Assembly (NCBI RefSeq): GCF_000971175.1
Contig: NZ_BBLY01000005.1
Span: forward strand, 248,001-312,000
Source of the DNA: Demequina pelophila
Lineage (GTDB): Bacteria; Actinomycetota; Actinomycetes; Actinomycetales; Demequinaceae
Direction of reading: 5' to 3'
Length of the DNA: 64,000 nt
Below are positions 53,970 to 64,000 of the stretch, in pieces. The position numbers and the translations under genes are program-made. Numbering within the stretch: position 1 is the stretch's first letter; each line of letters begins with the position of its first letter. Below the pieces are notes generated by a model. It did not search any database and was not told the origin of the DNA. It was given only the letters and a program-made list of their open reading frames with translations.

Positions 53970-55300
53970 TGCACCTGAGCCGTCAGCGCCTGGGCGACGT
54001 CGCGATCGCGGCGGCGCTGCTGGTGCTCGCGCTCATGAGCGCCTTCAACGCGGGCGCGCTGGGCCTGCCCGTGGGGCGCGCGCACGACGCGTTCGGCTAC
54101 GCGCTGCTCGTGGCCCAGGTGGTGCCGCTGGTGTGGCGGCAGTCGGCGCCGCGCACCGTGCTGTGGTCCGTGTTCGCGCCGTGGGTCGCGTACGTGGGCC
54201 TGGGCTACTCGGACAACCCGGCGAGCTTCGCGCTCTACGTCGCGCTCTACGGCATCGCGGCGTACCTGCCGCGGCGGTCCGCGGTCACGCACGGCGTGGT
54301 GGTCGCGGGGCTCACGCTCGCGTGGACCGCGGTGGGCGTGCTCATCACGGACTACGTGCCGTGGACCTCGCTCATCGCGGCCGCGCTGGCGGTGGTGGTG
54401 CCCATGATGATCGGCTTCGTGGACCACCGCCGGCGCGAGCGGATCACGGAGCTCGAGCTCGCGGAGGAGCGCCGGGAGCAGGCGGAGCGGGTCATCGCGG
54501 CCGATGCGGTGCGGGCCGAGCGCGCGCGCATCGCCCGCGAGCTCCACGACGTGGTGGCGCACGAGATCACGGTGATGACCCTCCAGGCCGAGGGCGCGCG
54601 GCGCCTCGCCAGGGACGCAGACCCGCGCGTGACCGAGGCGCTGGCCACGATCGCCGCCTCGGGGCGCACGGGGCTGTCCGAGATGCAGCGGATGATCGGC
54701 CTGCTGCGCGCGTCCGAGGAGGACGCCGAGCGCGCCGAGGAGCGCGACCGGGAGGCCGCCAGGGCTGCGGGTGCCGCAGGTACCGGCGGTCCTGACGGTC
54801 CCGGACGGGGCGGTTCGCGGGGTGTCGGCGGTCCTGACGGTCCCGAACCTGACGGACGAGCCCCCATGCCGTCGCTCGCGGGCCTGCCCGCCCTGGCCCA
54901 GCAGGTCGAGGACGCCGGGCTCCCGGTCGAGCTGTCGCTGTCCGGGACCGCGGAGGTCCCGGCGGGCGTCGAGCTCAGCGCCTATCGCATCGTCCAGGAG
55001 GCGCTCACCAACGCGATGAAGCACGCCGGGCCGGGCGCCCGCGCGCGCGTGCGGATCGAGCGGCGGCCCGACGCGGTCGAGGTCGCCGTCGAGGACGACG
55101 GCCGCGGCGCCATCTCCGAGGCCGCGCGCCAGTCCGGCGGCCACGGGCTGCGCGGCATGGCCGAGCGGGTGCAGGCGCTGGGCGGCACGCTCGACTACGG
55201 TCCTCGTCGTGGGGGCGGCTTCCGCGTCGCCGCGGTCCTGCCCACGGGCAGGGACGATGCGGTGGTGCGGGGCGCCCGACGGGTGAGAGGAGCGCGATGA
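53969..55300 (+). CDS. Sensor histidine kinase (HPK7 / NarL-partner family)
   Basis: 443 residues. Five or so N-terminal membrane spans (to ~150), then the dimerisation/phosphoacceptor region ERARIARELHDVVAHEITVM with H193, followed by LARDADPRVTEALATIAASG. A Gly/Pro/Asp-rich insert (~265-300) is encoded by a GC-rich repeat. The ATPase domain has QEALTNAMKHAGPGARARV (N box) and DDGRGAISEAARQSGGHGLRG (G boxes). The final residues contain the word GGGACGATGC. Translationally coupled to the permease before it and the regulator after it. Confidence 0.92.
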   Translation: MHLSRQRLGDVAIAAALLVLALMSAFNAGALGLPVGRAHDAFGYALLVAQVVPLVWRQSAPRTVLWSVFAPWVAYVGLGYSDNPASFALYVALYGIAAYLPRRSAVTHGVVVAGLTLAWTAVGVLITDYVPWTSLIAAALAVVVPMMIGFVDHRRRERITELELAEERREQAERVIAADAVRAERARIARELHDVVAHEITVMTLQAEGARRLARDADPRVTEALATIAASGRTGLSEMQRMIGLLRASEEDAERAEERDREAARAAGAAGTGGPDGPGRGGSRGVGGPDGPEPDGRAPMPSLAGLPALAQQVEDAGLPVELSLSGTAEVPAGVELSAYRIVQEALTNAMKHAGPGARARVRIERRPDAVEVAVEDDGRGAISEAARQSGGHGLRGMAERVQALGGTLDYGPRRGGGFRVAAVLPTGRDDAVVRGARRVRGAR

Positions 55301-55974
55301 TCCGGGTGGTGCTGGTCGACGATCAGGCGATGGTGCGCATGGGCCTGCGCATGATCCTCGAGGCCGAGGACGACATCCGGATCGTGGGCGAGGCCACCAC
55401 CGGGGACGATGCGCTCGCCCTGGTGACGGAGCACGCGCCCGACGTGGTGCTCATGGACGTGCGCATGCCCGGCATGGACGGGATCGAGGCGACCCGCGCG
55501 GTGCTCGCCGCCCACCCCGACGCGCGCATCGTCATCCTCACCACGTTCGACGAGGACGAGTACGTCTACGAGGCGCTGCGCGCCGGCGCGTCGGGGTTCT
55601 TGCTCAAGTCCGTCGAGGGCGACGCGCTCGTCGACGCCGTGCGGGTGGTCGCGGGCGGCGAGGCGCTGCTGGCGCCCGAGGTGACGCGGCGCGTCATCGA
55701 GCGCTTCGCGGCGCAGGATCCGGCGCGCGGCGCCACGTCCGAGGACGAGGCCGCGAGCGCCGCGGCGATCGGGGACCTGTCCGACCGCGAGGTGGAGGTG
55801 CTGCGGCTCATGGCGCGCGGCCTGTCCAACCAGGAGATCGCGAAGGAGCTGTTCGTCTCCGGGACCACGGTGAAGACGCACGTGAGCCACATCCTCACCA
55901 AGCTGGGGGTGCGGGACCGGGTGCAGGCCGTGGTCGAGGCGTACGACTCGGGCATCGTGGTGCCGCGGCCGTAG
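55297..55974 (+). CDS. NarL/FixJ-family response regulator
   Basis: 225 residues. Receiver domain with acidic pair DD (8-9), phosphoacceptor D54 in VVLMDVRMPGMDG, T/K switch residues in ILTTFDEDEYVYEALRAGAS and FLLKS. C-terminal LuxR helix-turn-helix: LSDREVEVLRLMARGLSNQE, then the recognition helix TVKTHVSHILTKL. It starts inside the kinase stop (ATGA overlap). Likely controls the linked exporter, which is inference. Confidence 0.94.
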   Translation: MIRVVLVDDQAMVRMGLRMILEAEDDIRIVGEATTGDDALALVTEHAPDVVLMDVRMPGMDGIEATRAVLAAHPDARIVILTTFDEDEYVYEALRAGASGFLLKSVEGDALVDAVRVVAGGEALLAPEVTRRVIERFAAQDPARGATSEDEAASAAAIGDLSDREVEVLRLMARGLSNQEIAKELFVSGTTVKTHVSHILTKLGVRDRVQAVVEAYDSGIVVPRP

Positions 55975-56105
55975 TCCCCTCAGGGATCCTCCCCGGGGAC
56001 GATGCGCGGAAACCGTCCCCGCGGCCGATGTCGCCGGGCGGCGCGACGGACCAGACTGACGCCGTGCGCATCCGCGCGTGGACATCCGATCAGGAAGGCC
56101 CGACC

Positions 56106-56845
<740 letters not shown>

Positions 56846-56846
<1 letters not shown>

Positions 56847-59389
56847 TGTTCCGCCTCGCAGTCAAGTCCGTCCGGCACAACCCCAAGCGGCTGATCCTGA
56901 CCGCGGTCGCGGTCGCGCTCGGCGTCATGCTGGTCGCCGCGACGCTCACGCTCACCAACGCCCTCTCCAGCGGCTTCTCGAAGCTGTTCGAGGAGATCTA
57001 CGCGGGCACCGACATCATCGTCGAAACGGACCCCGACGCGGTCGACGCGGACGAGGAGGAGGGGTCGCCCTTCGCGGCCGCGGACGCGGTCCTCATCCCG
57101 GACGACCTCGAGGCCATCCGCGCGGTCGACGGCGTCGAGCGCGCCGAGGGCGGCGTCCAGGTCATGGGCTCGGTCCTCGCCAAGGACTTCGAGCCCACGG
57201 GCGACCTCACCGGCGCAGGCGGCCCGCCCAGCCAGCTGTTCAACTGGGCGGGCGACCCGCGCATCGACCAGTCCACCCTGGTCGAGGGCTCCGGCCCCGC
57301 GGCGGACGACGAGATGGTCCTCGACCTCGACTCCGCGCCCTCCCTGGGCTACGAGATCGGCGACACGGTGTCCGTCGCGACGGAGACCGGCGTGTCCGAG
57401 TTCGAGCTCGTCGGGCTCGTGCGCTTCGGAGAGTCGAACTCGCTCCAGGGCGCGACGCTCGGCTACATGACGGAGGCCGCGGCGCTCGAGCTCACCGGCG
57501 ACGACGGCTACCAGAACGCCGCCGTCATCGTCGAGGAGGGCGCGAACCAGGACTCCGTCGCGGCCGCGATCGGAGAGGTCATCCCCGACGGCACGCGCGC
57601 CATCACCGGCGAGGCGAAAGCCGCCGAGCAGACCGAGGCGCTCGACGAGGTGTTCCAGTACATCGACATCTTCGCGATCGCGTTCGCGCTCATCGCGCTG
57701 TTCGTCGGCTCGTACATCATCGTCAACACCTTCCGGATCATCGTCACCCAGCGCACCCGCGAGTTCGGCCTCATGCGCGCGATCGGCGTCACCGGCAAGC
57801 AGCTGCGCCGCATGATCCTGCTCGAGGCGGTCGTCATCGCCCTCGTGGCGTCGACCGTGGGCCTGGTGGTCGGCTACCTGGGCGCCGTGGGCCTGTCGAT
57901 GATCGTCGAGAGCTTCACCGGCGACCTGTTCGGCACGGTCACCCTGCCGCTCGACGCGGTGCTCGCCAGCTACGTGCTCGGCATGATCGTGACCGTCGCA
58001 TCGGCCCTCATCCCCGCCATCCACGCCTCGACCATCTCCCCCATGGAGGCGCTCCGCGAGGCCGGCACCGAGTCCAAGAAGCCGCTCCACCTGCGCAACA
58101 TCGTGGGCGGCGCGATGGCGCTGCTGGGCGTGCTCGCGATCGCCGTGGGCCTCTACATGGACCTGGACCGCCCGTACATCTACGTGGGCGTGGGTGCCGT
58201 CCTGCTGGTGCTGGGCGTGACGCTCCTCGCCGCGCAGGTGCTGGTCCCGCTCGCGTACGCGCTCAAGGCGTTCCTCACCCGCCTGTTCGGCATCGACGGC
58301 AAGCTCGCGGCCAACAACATCCACCGCGAGCCGCGCCGCAGCGCCAACACGGCCGCCGCGCTCATGATCGGCGTGATGCTGCTCGCGCTGGTCGCGACGT
58401 TCACGGAGTCGCTCAAGACCGTGGTCTCCGACCAGTTCGCGGGCAACAACGCGGACTTCTTCGTGCTCGACCCGTCCGGCCCCATCCCCGAGGGCGCGCT
58501 CGAGATCATCGAGGGCGAGGACGGCGTCGCGTTCGTGACCAGCACCGGCCTGGCCCAGGCCACGGTCGACGGCGTCAACCGGTCCGTGGCGACCGTCGAC
58601 CCGGAGACCGCGGAGCAGGCGTTCGACTACAACAACGAGCCCGGCTTCGACCAGATGGACGGCGGCGTCTTCATCGACCCCACCCTCAAGGAGGCCGGGG
58701 TCGCGGTGGGCGACGAGCTCACCATCGAGGGCCCCGAGGGCACCGCCACCCTGACGGTCACCGGCGAGTACCTCAACGCCGGCGACGCCCAGGTGTGGAT
58801 TCCCGAGGACATCGCCGCGGAGATCCTGGGCGAGGTGGCCATCTTCCAGTCCATGGTGGTGCTCGAGGACGACGCGGACGTGGAGGCCCTGCGCGAGCAG
58901 ATCGTCGACGCGCTCGCGGAGGACTACCCGCTGGTCATCCTGCAGTCGCCGGACGCGTTCCAGCAGCTCGCGAACCAGTTCATCGACCTGCTGCTCGGCG
59001 TCATCTCCGCCCTGCTCGCGGCGGCGCTGATCGTCGCGCTGCTGGGCGTGGCGAACACGCTGCTGCTGTCGGTGACGGAGCGCACCCGGGAGATCGGCCT
59101 GCTCCGCGCGGTGGGCGTCAAGCGCGGCTCCGTGTGGCGGATGATCACCATCGAGTCCATGGTGATGTCCGTGTTCGGCACCATCCTGGGCATGCTGCTG
59201 GGCGTGGGCCTGGGCGCCGCCCTGGTGCTCGCGCTGCAGGAGTTCGGCTTCGACACCGTCACCGTGCCGTGGATGTGGATGGCGATCTACACGATCGCCG
59301 CCGCCGTCGCGGGCATCCTCGCGGCCATCTGGCCCGCGTGGCGCGCGTCCCGCCTCGACATCCTCAAGGCGATCGCCACGGACGGCTGA
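56846..59389 (+). CDS. Large FtsX-family ABC permease (two FtsX domains)
   Basis: 847 residues. N-terminal span NPKRLILTAVAVALGVMLVA, a ~200-residue extracytoplasmic MacB-like domain, then a first FtsX core (DIFAIAFALIALFVGSYIIV, REFGLMRAIGVTGKQLRRMI), middle spans, a second extracytoplasmic domain, and a second FtsX core (LLLSVTERTREIGLLRAVGV, then EFGFDTVTVPWMW). Such mechanotransmission permeases serve in antimicrobial-peptide resistance or lipoprotein handling rather than classical import. No lipoprotein partner is nearby. Confidence 0.92.
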
Positions 59390-59418
59390 GCCGCCGCGCT
59401 CACGACGCCGTCTCCCTC

Positions 59419-59456
59419 ACGACAGCCGTCGGGCCCTCGGGTCCGGCGGCTGTCGT
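59419..59456 (+). terminator. Terminator after the FtsX-family permease
   Basis: Arms ACGACAGCCG / CGGCTGTCGT around 18 bases, 30 bases past the stop. Confidence 0.7.
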
Positions 59457-59594
59457 CGTCCCGAGGGCACCCCGCGCGGTCCCGGGCCCCGACTCCGCTG
59501 CTCCCCGCCCCCGCCCTGCTGCTCCCCGCCCGCGCCCCGTCCCCCTTCCTCCCCGCGTCCGGGACACTGAGGACCGCCGATCGCGCCCCGCTGT

Positions 59595-59657
59595 GCGCTG
59601 CGGGACAGTGCGGACCGGCGGCCGCAGGAGTCAGCGGTCCGGAGCGTCCCGCAGCGC
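59595..59657. repeat. Nested inverted repeat in the permease-murB gap
   Basis: Outer arms GCGCTGCGGGAC (59595-59606) and GTCCCGCAGCGC (59646-59657), inner arms CGGACCG (59611-59617) and CGGTCCG (59635-59641). It lies between two convergent genes and could serve as a terminator for either. Confidence 0.75.
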
Positions 59658-59690
59658 GCAGAGACGCGCTCCTGGCGGTCCAGGCTGTCC

Positions 59691-59796
59691 CGGACCGGCG
59701 CGGCGCGGCGCGGCCGGACCGGCACGGCGCGGCGCGGCCGGACCGGCGCGGCGTGGACGGCCGCTCGGCGTGGACGGCCGCTCGGCGTGGCCGGCC
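59691..59796. repeat. Two adjoining minisatellites (24 bp and 17 bp)
   Basis: 24-bp unit CGGACCGGCGCGGCGCGGCG-CGGC about 2.6 times (59691-59753), then a 17-bp unit GCGTGGACGGCCGCTCG about 2.5 times (59751-59796). Up to 20 bases before the murB stop. The 59390-59816 gap holds no gene beyond these repeats, the inverted repeat and the terminator. Confidence 0.8.
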
Positions 59797-59816
59797 AGCC
59801 GTCGACAGCCGTCGCC

Positions 59817-60881
59817 TCAGATCTCGACGCCCACCGTCACCGGCTCGGGGACGAGCGTGATGCCGAACGCGTCGCGCACCCCGTCGCGCACCGCCCGGGC
59901 GAGGGCGGCGACGTCCTCCGCCGTGGCCCCGCCCCGGTTCGTCAGCGCCAGGGTGTGCTTGGTGCTGAGGGAGGCCGGCGCCTCGGCCCCGGGCTCGGCG
60001 CCCGCGAGCGCAAACCCCTTGCCGAAACCGGCGTGCTCGATGAGCCAGGCCGCGGAGGTCTTGACGAGTCCGTCCCCGGCGGCCGGGTAGCGCGGGGCGC
60101 CCTCCGGCACGTCCTGCTCGGGAACGATCGGGTTGGTGAAGAAGGAGCCGGCGCTCCACGTGTCGTGGTCGGCGGGGTCGAGCACCATGCCCTTCGAGGC
60201 GCGCAGGGCGAGCACCGCCTCGCGCACCCGGGCGATGGGGACGCGCGCGCCCAGCTCGACGTCCAGTGCGGTCGCGAGCTGCGCGTAGCGCACGGGCGCG
60301 GACAGGCTCGCCATCCGGGTGTGGAAGGTGACGTCGAGCACCACGTAGCGCGGGGTGGGTCCCCACGGCCCCTCCGTCATCGACCGCTTGAGCATCGAGT
60401 CGCGGTAGCCGAAGCCGAGCGCCACGAGCGGGAAGGTCCGATGCGCGCCCTCCTCGCGATCCCACGTGCGCACGGACGCGACCAGGTCGGCGACCTCCGC
60501 GCCGTACGCGCCCACGTTCTGCACGGGGGTCGCGCCCACCGAGCCGGGGATGCCGGACAGCGCCTCGAAGCCGCTCCATTCGGACTCGACGGCCTGGGCG
60601 ACCAGCGCGTCCCACCAAGTGCCGGCGGTCGCGGTGATGGACACTCCCCCGCATGCGCCGTCGTTGACGAGCGACACGTCCTGGCGCGCGTCGCGCACGA
60701 CCACCCCGTCGAAGCCGGCGTCGCCCACGAGCAGGTTGGACCCGCCGCCCACGACGAGCAGCGGCACGCCGTCCGAGTCGGCCGCGCGGACCGCGTCGAC
60801 CAGCTGGTCCTCGCTCTGCGCCTCCACGTAGGTGCCGACGGGACCGCCCACCCGGAAGGTGGTGAGGGAGGCGAGATTCAT
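59817..60881 (-). CDS. murB: UDP-N-acetylenolpyruvoylglucosamine reductase
   Basis: FAD-dependent second step of UDP-MurNAc synthesis. 354 residues: LASLTTFRVGGPVGTYVEA, GGGSNLLVGDAGFDGVVV, SGFEALSGIPGSVGATPVQN, YGAEVADLVASVR, and SAGSFFTNPIV with the catalytic serine, then AAWLIEHAGFGKG. It follows the MFS gene by four bases, so both are probably cotranscribed. Not located with mur/fts genes. Confidence 0.95.
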   Translation of the reverse strand: MNLASLTTFRVGGPVGTYVEAQSEDQLVDAVRAADSDGVPLLVVGGGSNLLVGDAGFDGVVVRDARQDVSLVNDGACGGVSITATAGTWWDALVAQAVESEWSGFEALSGIPGSVGATPVQNVGAYGAEVADLVASVRTWDREEGAHRTFPLVALGFGYRDSMLKRSMTEGPWGPTPRYVVLDVTFHTRMASLSAPVRYAQLATALDVELGARVPIARVREAVLALRASKGMVLDPADHDTWSAGSFFTNPIVPEQDVPEGAPRYPAAGDGLVKTSAAWLIEHAGFGKGFALAGAEPGAEAPASLSTKHTLALTNRGGATAEDVAALARAVRDGVRDAFGITLVPEPVTVGVEI

Positions 60882-60885
60882 GCGC

Positions 60886-62139
60886 TCAGGCTACCGGCGC
60901 ATCGTCCTCGCTCACCGGGACGGGGGCGGCCGCGGGCGGCCGCGCGGCGGGCGCCAGCGCGAACATGCCCGCCGCGACCACCACCAGCACGAGGAGCGCG
61001 CGGCGCAGCTCGACGACCTCCCCGAGCAGCCCGACCACCTGGGGCATGGTGAGTCCGGCGACGGTGCCGAAGGCGGCGACGGCCCCGACCCGGGCGGTGG
61101 CGTTGTCGCGCGCATCGGCGGCGCCGGAGATCGCGAGCGGGTAGCCGAGCGAGGCGCCCAGCCCCCACAGGACCAGAGCGACGGGCACGCCCCAGTACCC
61201 GGGCGTGAAGGCGAAGACCAGCACGCCGGCGGCGGCCGACGCGGCGCAGCAGCGCAGCACGATCACCCTGCCGACGCGGTCGACCAGGCGGCCTCCCACG
61301 AGCCGGACGGCGCTCTGCGCGATCACGAACACCACGAAGAGCGTGGCCGCGACCGCCTCGGTGCGGCCGAAGTCGTCCACCACGGACAGGGGCACCCAGT
61401 TGTTCGCGGACATCTCGATGGTGAAGGCGCAGAAGACGATGAGGCCGAGCGCCAGCGTGCGCCGCTCGCGCGCCGCCAGCCGCAGGGTGATGAAGAGGCC
61501 GCCGCCGGCCTCGGCGCTGCCTGCGGCCGCCGGCGCGCCGTCGAGGATCGCGGTCCGGGAGAGCGCCAGGTACACGACGCCCACGACGGCGACGTTCGCG
61601 GTGAAGTGCCAGACGACGGCGACGCCCGCGCTCGAGTACAGCGCGCCGAGTCCCACCCCGGCGAGCACCGCGAGCGAGAAGGCGGCGTGGAACTGCGCGA
61701 GGATCGACCGGCCCACGAGCCGCTCGACCGTCGCGGCCTCCGCGTTCGACAGGGCGTTGATGGTCTCGAAGGCGCCCAGCGTCACGAAGTTCGCGGCGGC
61801 GAACAGCGGCGGCAGGCCCAGGTGGGTCGCCAGGCCCATGGTGGCGAAGCCGGCCATCACGGCGACCGTTGCGAGGCGGAACAGGCGGAGGGCTCCCAGG
61901 CGCGCGACGAGTCCACCCAGGAGCGAGAAGCCCAGGAGCGCGCCCAGGGAGCCCGCGATGAAGAGCAGCGCGAGCTGCGCGGGCGAGACGCCGAGCCCGT
62001 CGCGCACGCTGGGGATGCGCGACACGTGCGTGCCCAGCATGGTGCCCATCCCCACGAAGAACACGATGAGGGCGAGGCGCGCCCGCCGCACCCGGCGCGG
62101 CGACGGCGCGAGCGCGCCGACTGCCTCCCCTGACTCCAT
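60886..62139 (-). CDS. MFS transporter (YbjJ-like, 12 TM)
   Basis: 417 residues with twelve predicted spans. N-terminal RLALIVFFVGMGTMLGTHVS then RIPSVRDGLGVSPAQLALLF is typical of the YbjJ/FucP-like MFS group; [20 protein letters not shown] in the TM2-3 loop. Long hydrophilic tail SEDDAPVA overlaps a near copy of the dispersed word (60899). Substrate unknown. Confidence 0.86.
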   Translation of the reverse strand: MESGEAVGALAPSPRRVRRARLALIVFFVGMGTMLGTHVSRIPSVRDGLGVSPAQLALLFIAGSLGALLGFSLLGGLVARLGALRLFRLATVAVMAGFATMGLATHLGLPPLFAAANFVTLGAFETINALSNAEAATVERLVGRSILAQFHAAFSLAVLAGVGLGALYSSAGVAVVWHFTANVAVVGVVYLALSRTAILDGAPAAAGSAEAGGGLFITLRLAARERRTLALGLIVFCAFTIEMSANNWVPLSVVDDFGRTEAVAATLFVVFVIAQSAVRLVGGRLVDRVGRVIVLRCCAASAAAGVLVFAFTPGYWGVPVALVLWGLGASLGYPLAISGAADARDNATARVGAVAAFGTVAGLTMPQVVGLLGEVVELRRALLVLVVVAAGMFALAPAARPPAAAPVPVSEDDAPVA

Positions 62140-62160
62140 GCCGCCCCCCTGGACGCGGAA

Positions 62161-62199
62161 ACACCCCCCGGCGCAGCTTCAGGCTACGCCGAGGGGTGT
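62161..62199 (-). terminator. Terminator after the NCS2 permease
   Basis: ACACCCC-C-CGGCG / CGCCG-A-GGGGTGT around AGCTTCAGGCTA-like loop, in the 79-base gap between the permease stop and the MFS start. Confidence 0.75.
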
Positions 62200-62218
62200 C
62201 CCCGGGGAAGGTCTCGCG

Positions 62219-63676
62219 TCAGGCGATCACGTTGAGGATGGGGCCGAGCGCGAAGTAGACCGCGAACGCGGCGGCGGCGCCCCACATGAGCGGGTGGACC
62301 TTCTTCGCGGCGCCCGTGACCACCTGGAGGAGGACGAACGAGATGAAGCCGGCGCCGATGCCCACCGAGATCGAGTAGCCGAACGGCATGAGGATGAACG
62401 TGAGGAAAGCCGGGATCGCGATCCGGTAGTCCTTCCAGTCGATGCCCGCGACCTGCGACACCATGAGGAAGCCCACCACCACAAGGACGGGGGTGGCGGC
62501 CTCGAACGGCACGAGCTCGTACAGCGGGGTGAGGAAGGTCGACAGCAGGAACGCGAGGCCGGTCACCACGGAGGCGAGGCCGGTGCGCGCGCCGTCGCCC
62601 ACACCCGCGGCGGACTCGATGTAGGAGGTGTTCGAGGACACCGAGCCCAGGCCACCGCCCACGGCGCCGAGCGAGTCGACGATGAGGATCTCCTGCGAGC
62701 GCGGCGGGTTGCCCTCGGCGTCGTTGAGCCCGGCCTCCGCGCCCACCGCGGTCATGGTGCCCATGGTGTCGAAGAAGTCGGCCATGAGCAGCGAGAACAC
62801 GAGCAGCAGGGCGGTGAGGACGGGCAGCGAGGTGAAGCCGCCGAAGAGGTCCACCTGGCCGATGAGGGACAGGTCCGGGAGCGAGAACGCGTGCGTGGGC
62901 ACCGCGGGCACCACCAGCGCCCAGCCGTCGGGGTTGTCGACGGACGAGCCGAGCTTCAGCACCGACTCGATGACGACCGCGAGCACGGTCGCCGCGAGGA
63001 TCGAGATGAGCAGCGCGCCGCGCACCTTCTTCACCATGAGGATGATCGCGGTGAACAGGCCCACGACGAACACGACCATGGGCCACGTGGAGATGTAGCC
63101 GCCCACGCCGAACTCGGTGGGGGTGCCGGCGCCGGTGCGCACGATGCCCGCGTCGTAGAGGCCGATGAAGGCGAGGAACAGGCCGATGCCGACGGCGATC
63201 GCCTGCTTGAGGAAGGCGGGGACGGCCGCGAAGACGGCCTTGCGGAAGCCGGTGAGGACCAGCACGGTGATGACGATGCCCTCGATCACCACGAAGCCCA
63301 TGGCCTCGGGCCAGGACATGCCCTCACGCGAGGCGATGCCGTACGCGACGAACGCGTTGAGGCCCAGGCCCGCGGCGAGCGCGAGCGGGAAGCGCGCCCA
63401 CACGCCCATGAGGATCGACAGGATGCCGGCCACGAGCGCGGTGGCCGCGGCGACCATCGCCAGGTTGGGGGCGTCGCCGCCGCCCAGGAACGTGCCGGTG
63501 CCGTCCGCGACCGTGCCGATGATGAGCGGGTTGAGCACCACGATGTACGCCATCGTGAAGAAGGTGGTCAGTCCGCCGCGGATCTCCTGGCCGATGCTCG
63601 AGCCGCGCTTGGTGATCTCGAAGTAGCGGTCGAGGCTCCCCGCGAGGCCTGTGCGGTCGGTGGTCGTCGTACTCAT
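62219..63676 (-). CDS. NCS2-family permease, AzgA/PbuG-like (hypoxanthine/guanine/adenine)
   Basis: 485 residues from ATG 63676 with AGGAGG upstream. AzgA-like motifs: RGSSIGQEIRGGLTTFFTMA, YIVVLNPLII, AAGLGLNAFVAYG, VSSNTSYIESAAGVGDGART, MADFFDTMGTMTAVGAEAGL. About 13-14 spans. Imports a purine base with protons. No purine riboswitch is apparent in the 243-base upstream gap, only a repeat at its far end. Confidence 0.9.
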   Translation of the reverse strand: MSTTTTDRTGLAGSLDRYFEITKRGSSIGQEIRGGLTTFFTMAYIVVLNPLIIGTVADGTGTFLGGGDAPNLAMVAAATALVAGILSILMGVWARFPLALAAGLGLNAFVAYGIASREGMSWPEAMGFVVIEGIVITVLVLTGFRKAVFAAVPAFLKQAIAVGIGLFLAFIGLYDAGIVRTGAGTPTEFGVGGYISTWPMVVFVVGLFTAIILMVKKVRGALLISILAATVLAVVIESVLKLGSSVDNPDGWALVVPAVPTHAFSLPDLSLIGQVDLFGGFTSLPVLTALLLVFSLLMADFFDTMGTMTAVGAEAGLNDAEGNPPRSQEILIVDSLGAVGGGLGSVSSNTSYIESAAGVGDGARTGLASVVTGLAFLLSTFLTPLYELVPFEAATPVLVVVGFLMVSQVAGIDWKDYRIAIPAFLTFILMPFGYSISVGIGAGFISFVLLQVVTGAAKKVHPLMWGAAAAFAVYFALGPILNVIA

Positions 63677-63901
63677 GTGTCCTCCTGACAGGGGAGGACG
63701 CACACGTCCGCGAACGCTCTCCCAGGGTGTAGTGCGGTCCCCGGAATAGCGACGCTAACGCCTGTGCACGCGGCACACGACGGGATCTCGCGGGGTCACT
63801 TTACCCCCGTCCGCCGGGCGCGCCGACACCGTCGCACACAACCGGCCGCGTCCGCCGCACGACCTGCGCACCGGGCGCACCGCGGCCTGCGGCCCCGCCC
63901 G

Positions 63902-63926
63902 CTACGCCCACTACGCCCGCTACGCG
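63902..63926. repeat. 9-10-bp repeat at the end of a partial gene
   Basis: CTACGCCC-type units, about three, partly overlapping the stop codon of the partial dehydratase. Confidence 0.7.
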
Positions 63927-64000
63927 CAGGAGACCAGCGCCTGCGCCTTGGTCAGCACCTTCTGCCCGTCGAGCTCGGCCGCGATGTCGATGCGCGCGGT
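63920..64000 (-). CDS. C-terminus of a probable MaoC-fold dehydratase (most of gene off the right edge)
   Basis: Only 26 residues are visible: TARIDIAAELDGQKVLTKAQ then ALVSCA and a TAG stop. The pattern A-x-I-x-I-x-A-x-x-D-G-x-K-V-L-x-K-A-x-A resembles the ending of actinobacterial MaoC/HadB-type hydratases, which are often near murB. The call rests on that short tail and gene context. Confidence 0.45.
   Translation of the reverse strand, partial: TARIDIAAELDGQKVLTKAQALVSCA

Noticed and set aside
63677-63919. Purine riboswitch upstream of the NCS2 permease
   Set aside because: No three-way-junction core or conserved loop sequences could be found by eye; the region is GC-rich with no clear paired stems.

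Overview
The window is about 70% G+C and carries the conserved translation and transcription core of an actinobacterium. The gene order (tsaD-rimI-tsaB-tsaE-alr-acpS-glmS; glmM-rpsI-rplM-truA-rplQ-rpoA; complete spc and S10 operons; rpsL-rpsG-fusA-tuf; rpoB-rpoC; tRNA-Trp-secE-nusG-rplK-rplA), the frequent GTG/TTG starts, the promoters of the form TTGxxx-N17-TAxxxT and several apparently leaderless starts fit the order Micrococcales, perhaps near Cellulomonas/Demequina. That placement is inference.

Layout. 1-7 kb, minus strand: t6A tRNA-modification and cell-wall/lipid precursor genes (tsaD partial, rimI, tsaB, tsaE, alr, acpS, glmS), with a MazEF-like toxin-antitoxin pair and a convergent nitroreductase inside. 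7-13 kb: coaA (+), two tandem DedA paralogues with matching upstream palindromes, glmM, rpsI, rplM, truA. 13-16 kb: alpha operon (infA, rpmJ, rpsM, rpsK, rpoA, rplQ) without rpsD. 16.2-17.6 kb: two tandem paralogous helical-repeat proteins of unknown role. 17.8-30.1 kb: map, adk, secY, then the spc and S10 operons (rplO back to rpsJ). 30.5-35 kb: str operon. 35-42.6 kb: rpoC and rpoB. 42.7-45 kb: an acyltransferase-3/SGNH gene lying between rplL and rpoB. 45-49 kb: rplL, rplJ (with an attenuator leader), rplA, rplK, nusG, secE, tRNA-Trp. 49-51 kb: accessory stretch of minisatellites around a DUF559-type nuclease gene. 51-59.4 kb, plus strand: aminotransferase, ABC-2 exporter + histidine kinase + response regulator, and a MacB/LolD-like ATPase with a large FtsX-family permease. 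59.8-64 kb, minus strand: murB with an MFS transporter, an NCS2 purine permease, and the tail of a probable MaoC-fold dehydratase.

The ribosomal blocks are transcribed leftwards with very tight spacing (1-4 base overlaps are common). Readable regulation includes strong promoters for rplM, infA, rpsL, rpoB and rplJ, an intrinsic terminator within the rplJ leader, and a 25-nt element shared (24/25) by the leaders of the S10 and str operons.

The most unusual signal is a short dispersed word, GGGACGATGC, seen about fifteen times by eye (plus near matches) in both orientations, mostly in gene tails and intergenic DNA, and three times as inverted pairs, one of which forms the terminator after the aminotransferase gene. 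This looks like a DNA-uptake-sequence-like or REP-like element. Other items worth attention are the two tandem duplications, an 82-bp tandem repeat, and several other minisatellites. All counts and positions were read by hand.
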